The translations under genes and the position numbers were made by a program. Below are positions 5,528 to 6,413 of a DNA stretch of 6,413 nt, piece after piece. Position 1 is the stretch's first letter; every line of letters starts with the position of its first letter. The DNA is from Beijerinckiaceae bacterium (GTDB lineage: Bacteria; Pseudomonadota; Alphaproteobacteria; Rhizobiales; Beijerinckiaceae): positions 1-6,413 of the forward strand of contig CANCSY010000185.1 in assembly GCA_947380915.1 (NCBI GenBank). The letters are read 5' to 3'. The notes beneath the pieces were generated by a model. It worked only from the letters and a program-made list of their open reading frames with translations, was not told the DNA's origin and ran no database searches.

Positions 5528-5545
5528 AGATTGAAGGCAAGTCAA
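5518..5545 (-). promoter_or_regulatory. Predicted promoter of the toxin-antitoxin pair
   Basis: On the minus strand TTGACT (5545-5540) is a near-consensus -35 box, and TAAGTC (5523-5518), 16 bases further on, is a modest -10 box. Transcription would begin near 5511, leaving a leader of about 19 bases that contains the antitoxin ribosome binding site. The -10 lies inside the palindrome at 5511-5527. Confidence 0.45.
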
Positions 5546-5550
5546 GAGAT

Positions 5551-5579
5551 GGGCGAAGAGGGAAACTCCCCCTCCGCCC
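5551..5579 (-). terminator. Strong hairpin after the ABC substrate-binding protein gene
   Basis: In minus-strand RNA this segment folds into a 13-base-pair stem (GGGCG plus eight further pairs, including two G-U) around a three-base loop, starting seven bases after the stop codon. On the plus strand the two G-U pairs become A-C mismatches, so the structure suits minus-strand transcripts. No U-tract follows (the next bases read AUCUCUUGAC), so it may act as a weak or factor-assisted terminator or as an mRNA-stabilising 3' end. Confidence 0.5.
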
Positions 5580-5585
5580 CAACCC

Positions 5586-6413
5586 TCAGCCCTTCAGGGC
5601 CGCGTTGTAATAGCTCAGATCAATATACTTGTGCGGGTCCGTGAGCGACGCGCCCGGCTTGCCGTAGCGGGTGCGTAGCTCCAGCACGGTGCGGATGCCC
5701 TCGATGGTGACTTCGGCCATGGGGGTGAGCCCTGAGCGGGGCGACAGCAGGCTGTTCATCACCGAGCCCACCACGCCCGGCTTGATGTCAGGCATGTTGC
5801 GCAGCAGGATCTGGGAGGCCTCTTCGCGGTTGGCGGGGTCGAGGGTCCAGGCGAGGCCGTCGAGATAGGCCTTGATGAAGCCTTGTACGGCCAGCGGATT
5901 CTGCGCAGCCCATGAGCGGCGCGCGGCGAAGACGCCGCCCTGATAATCGCTGATGGTCTCAGTGCTCTTGGCCAGCACCTTGAAGCCCTGCGCGGCGGCG
6001 ATGGAGGTGAAGGGCTCGATGGTCATGGTGGCCGCATGCTGTCCGGCCTTCACAGCTTCCCAGCGCTGCGGGGTCGCGCCCACGGCCACACGCTCATAGC
6101 CGCCGGGCATCACGCCGCCCTTTTCCAGCATGTGATAGAACACGAAGGCGAAGCCCGTGCCTGGCGCGTCCAAAGCGAGCGACTTGCCCGCGAGATCGGC
6201 GACCGCTGTATTGTCGGGCTGGGCGATGATCGCCAGCTCGATCTGGGTCGCGCCGATGAAGGCGAAGAAGTCGGGGGTTTCGGCCAAGGCCACCGCGCCC
6301 TGACCCTCCGTATAGGCCACCACATTGTCGAAGGCGGTGCCCGCGATGTCGAATTCGCCCTTGGCGAGCGCCTCGGCCTGATAGGCCGAAGAGGGCGTCA
6401 TGGTGATCGCCAG
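5586..6413 (-). CDS. NMT1/SsuA-like ABC transporter substrate-binding protein (5' part outside window)
   Basis: The visible 275 residues form most of a periplasmic binding protein of the NMT1/THI5-like group, which includes nitrate, sulfonate (SsuA), taurine (TauA) and pyrimidine-precursor receptors of ABC importers. The frame is open to the window edge. The conserved block TPSSAYQAEALAKGEFDIAG is near the visible start, and family members have about 50-65 residues, including a signal peptide, before this point, so the ATG at 6401 is not the true start. Other family features are the domain-crossing segment AGKSLALDAPGTGFAFVFY, the GGVFAARRSW block after the second crossover, and the C-terminal YIDLSYYNAALKG. 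The ATPase and permease partners, if present, must lie beyond the right edge or elsewhere. The ligand is unknown; a sulfonate is conceivable given the nearby TauD-like enzyme. Confidence 0.85.
   Translation of the reverse strand: MAITMTPSSAYQAEALAKGEFDIAGTAFDNVVAYTEGQGAVALAETPDFFAFIGATQIELAIIAQPDNTAVADLAGKSLALDAPGTGFAFVFYHMLEKGGVMPGGYERVAVGATPQRWEAVKAGQHAATMTIEPFTSIAAAQGFKVLAKSTETISDYQGGVFAARRSWAAQNPLAVQGFIKAYLDGLAWTLDPANREEASQILLRNMPDIKPGVVGSVMNSLLSPRSGLTPMAEVTIEGIRTVLELRTRYGKPGASLTDPHKYIDLSYYNAALKG

Noticed and set aside
1..6413. CRISPR arrays, tRNA or rRNA genes, riboswitches
   Set aside because: No regularly spaced repeat series, no cloverleaf-like segment with a CCA end and no recognisable riboswitch core were seen by eye. 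The only direct repeats are the IS-end pair and the 18-base coding repeat.

Overview
The window is 6.4 kb of GC-rich DNA with short intergenic gaps, Shine-Dalgarno-led genes and heavy use of GC-ending codons. The gene content fits an alphaproteobacterium, probably Hyphomicrobiales: a Bug-type solute receptor, a small secreted Trp/Gly/Arg-rich protein of a kind common in that order, a Phd/VapC pair and an IS481-like transposase start. The order-level placement is inference from gene style, not from a marker gene.

Layout, left to right. Bases 1-133 look like the end of an insertion sequence, with the first 18 codons of its transposase on the minus strand. A 66-base gap with an AT-rich tract follows. 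A Bug/TctC-type periplasmic solute receptor (200-1225, minus) is divergent, across 192 bases, from a plus-strand run of three genes: a Bcr/CflA-like MFS exporter (1418-2614), a TauE/SafE-family membrane protein (2633-3394) and a TauD/TfdA-type Fe(II)/2-oxoglutarate dioxygenase (3455-4321). A terminator-like hairpin closes this run and lies directly against the ribosome binding site of a small secreted protein gene (4407-4799). The right part is on the minus strand: a Phd/YefM-type antitoxin (5265-5492) overlaps a VapC-like PIN toxin (4846-5268) that starts with TTG, and a likely operator palindrome lies upstream. A strong hairpin separates this pair from the 3' part of an NMT1/SsuA-like ABC substrate-binding protein (5586 to the window edge), whose N-terminus is outside.

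How the genes may work together (inference). A TauD-type oxygenase next to a TauE-family permease, with two different solute receptors and an exporter nearby, suggests uptake and oxidative cleavage of a small organic acid, possibly a sulfonate or sulfate ester, with export of an anionic product such as sulfite. The substrate cannot be read from the sequence. No transcriptional regulator for these genes lies in the window. I see no clearly undescribed system. The most interesting signals are a fold-back hairpin covering the transposase start site, a terminator abutting a Shine-Dalgarno site, and the tauD/tauE-like pairing.
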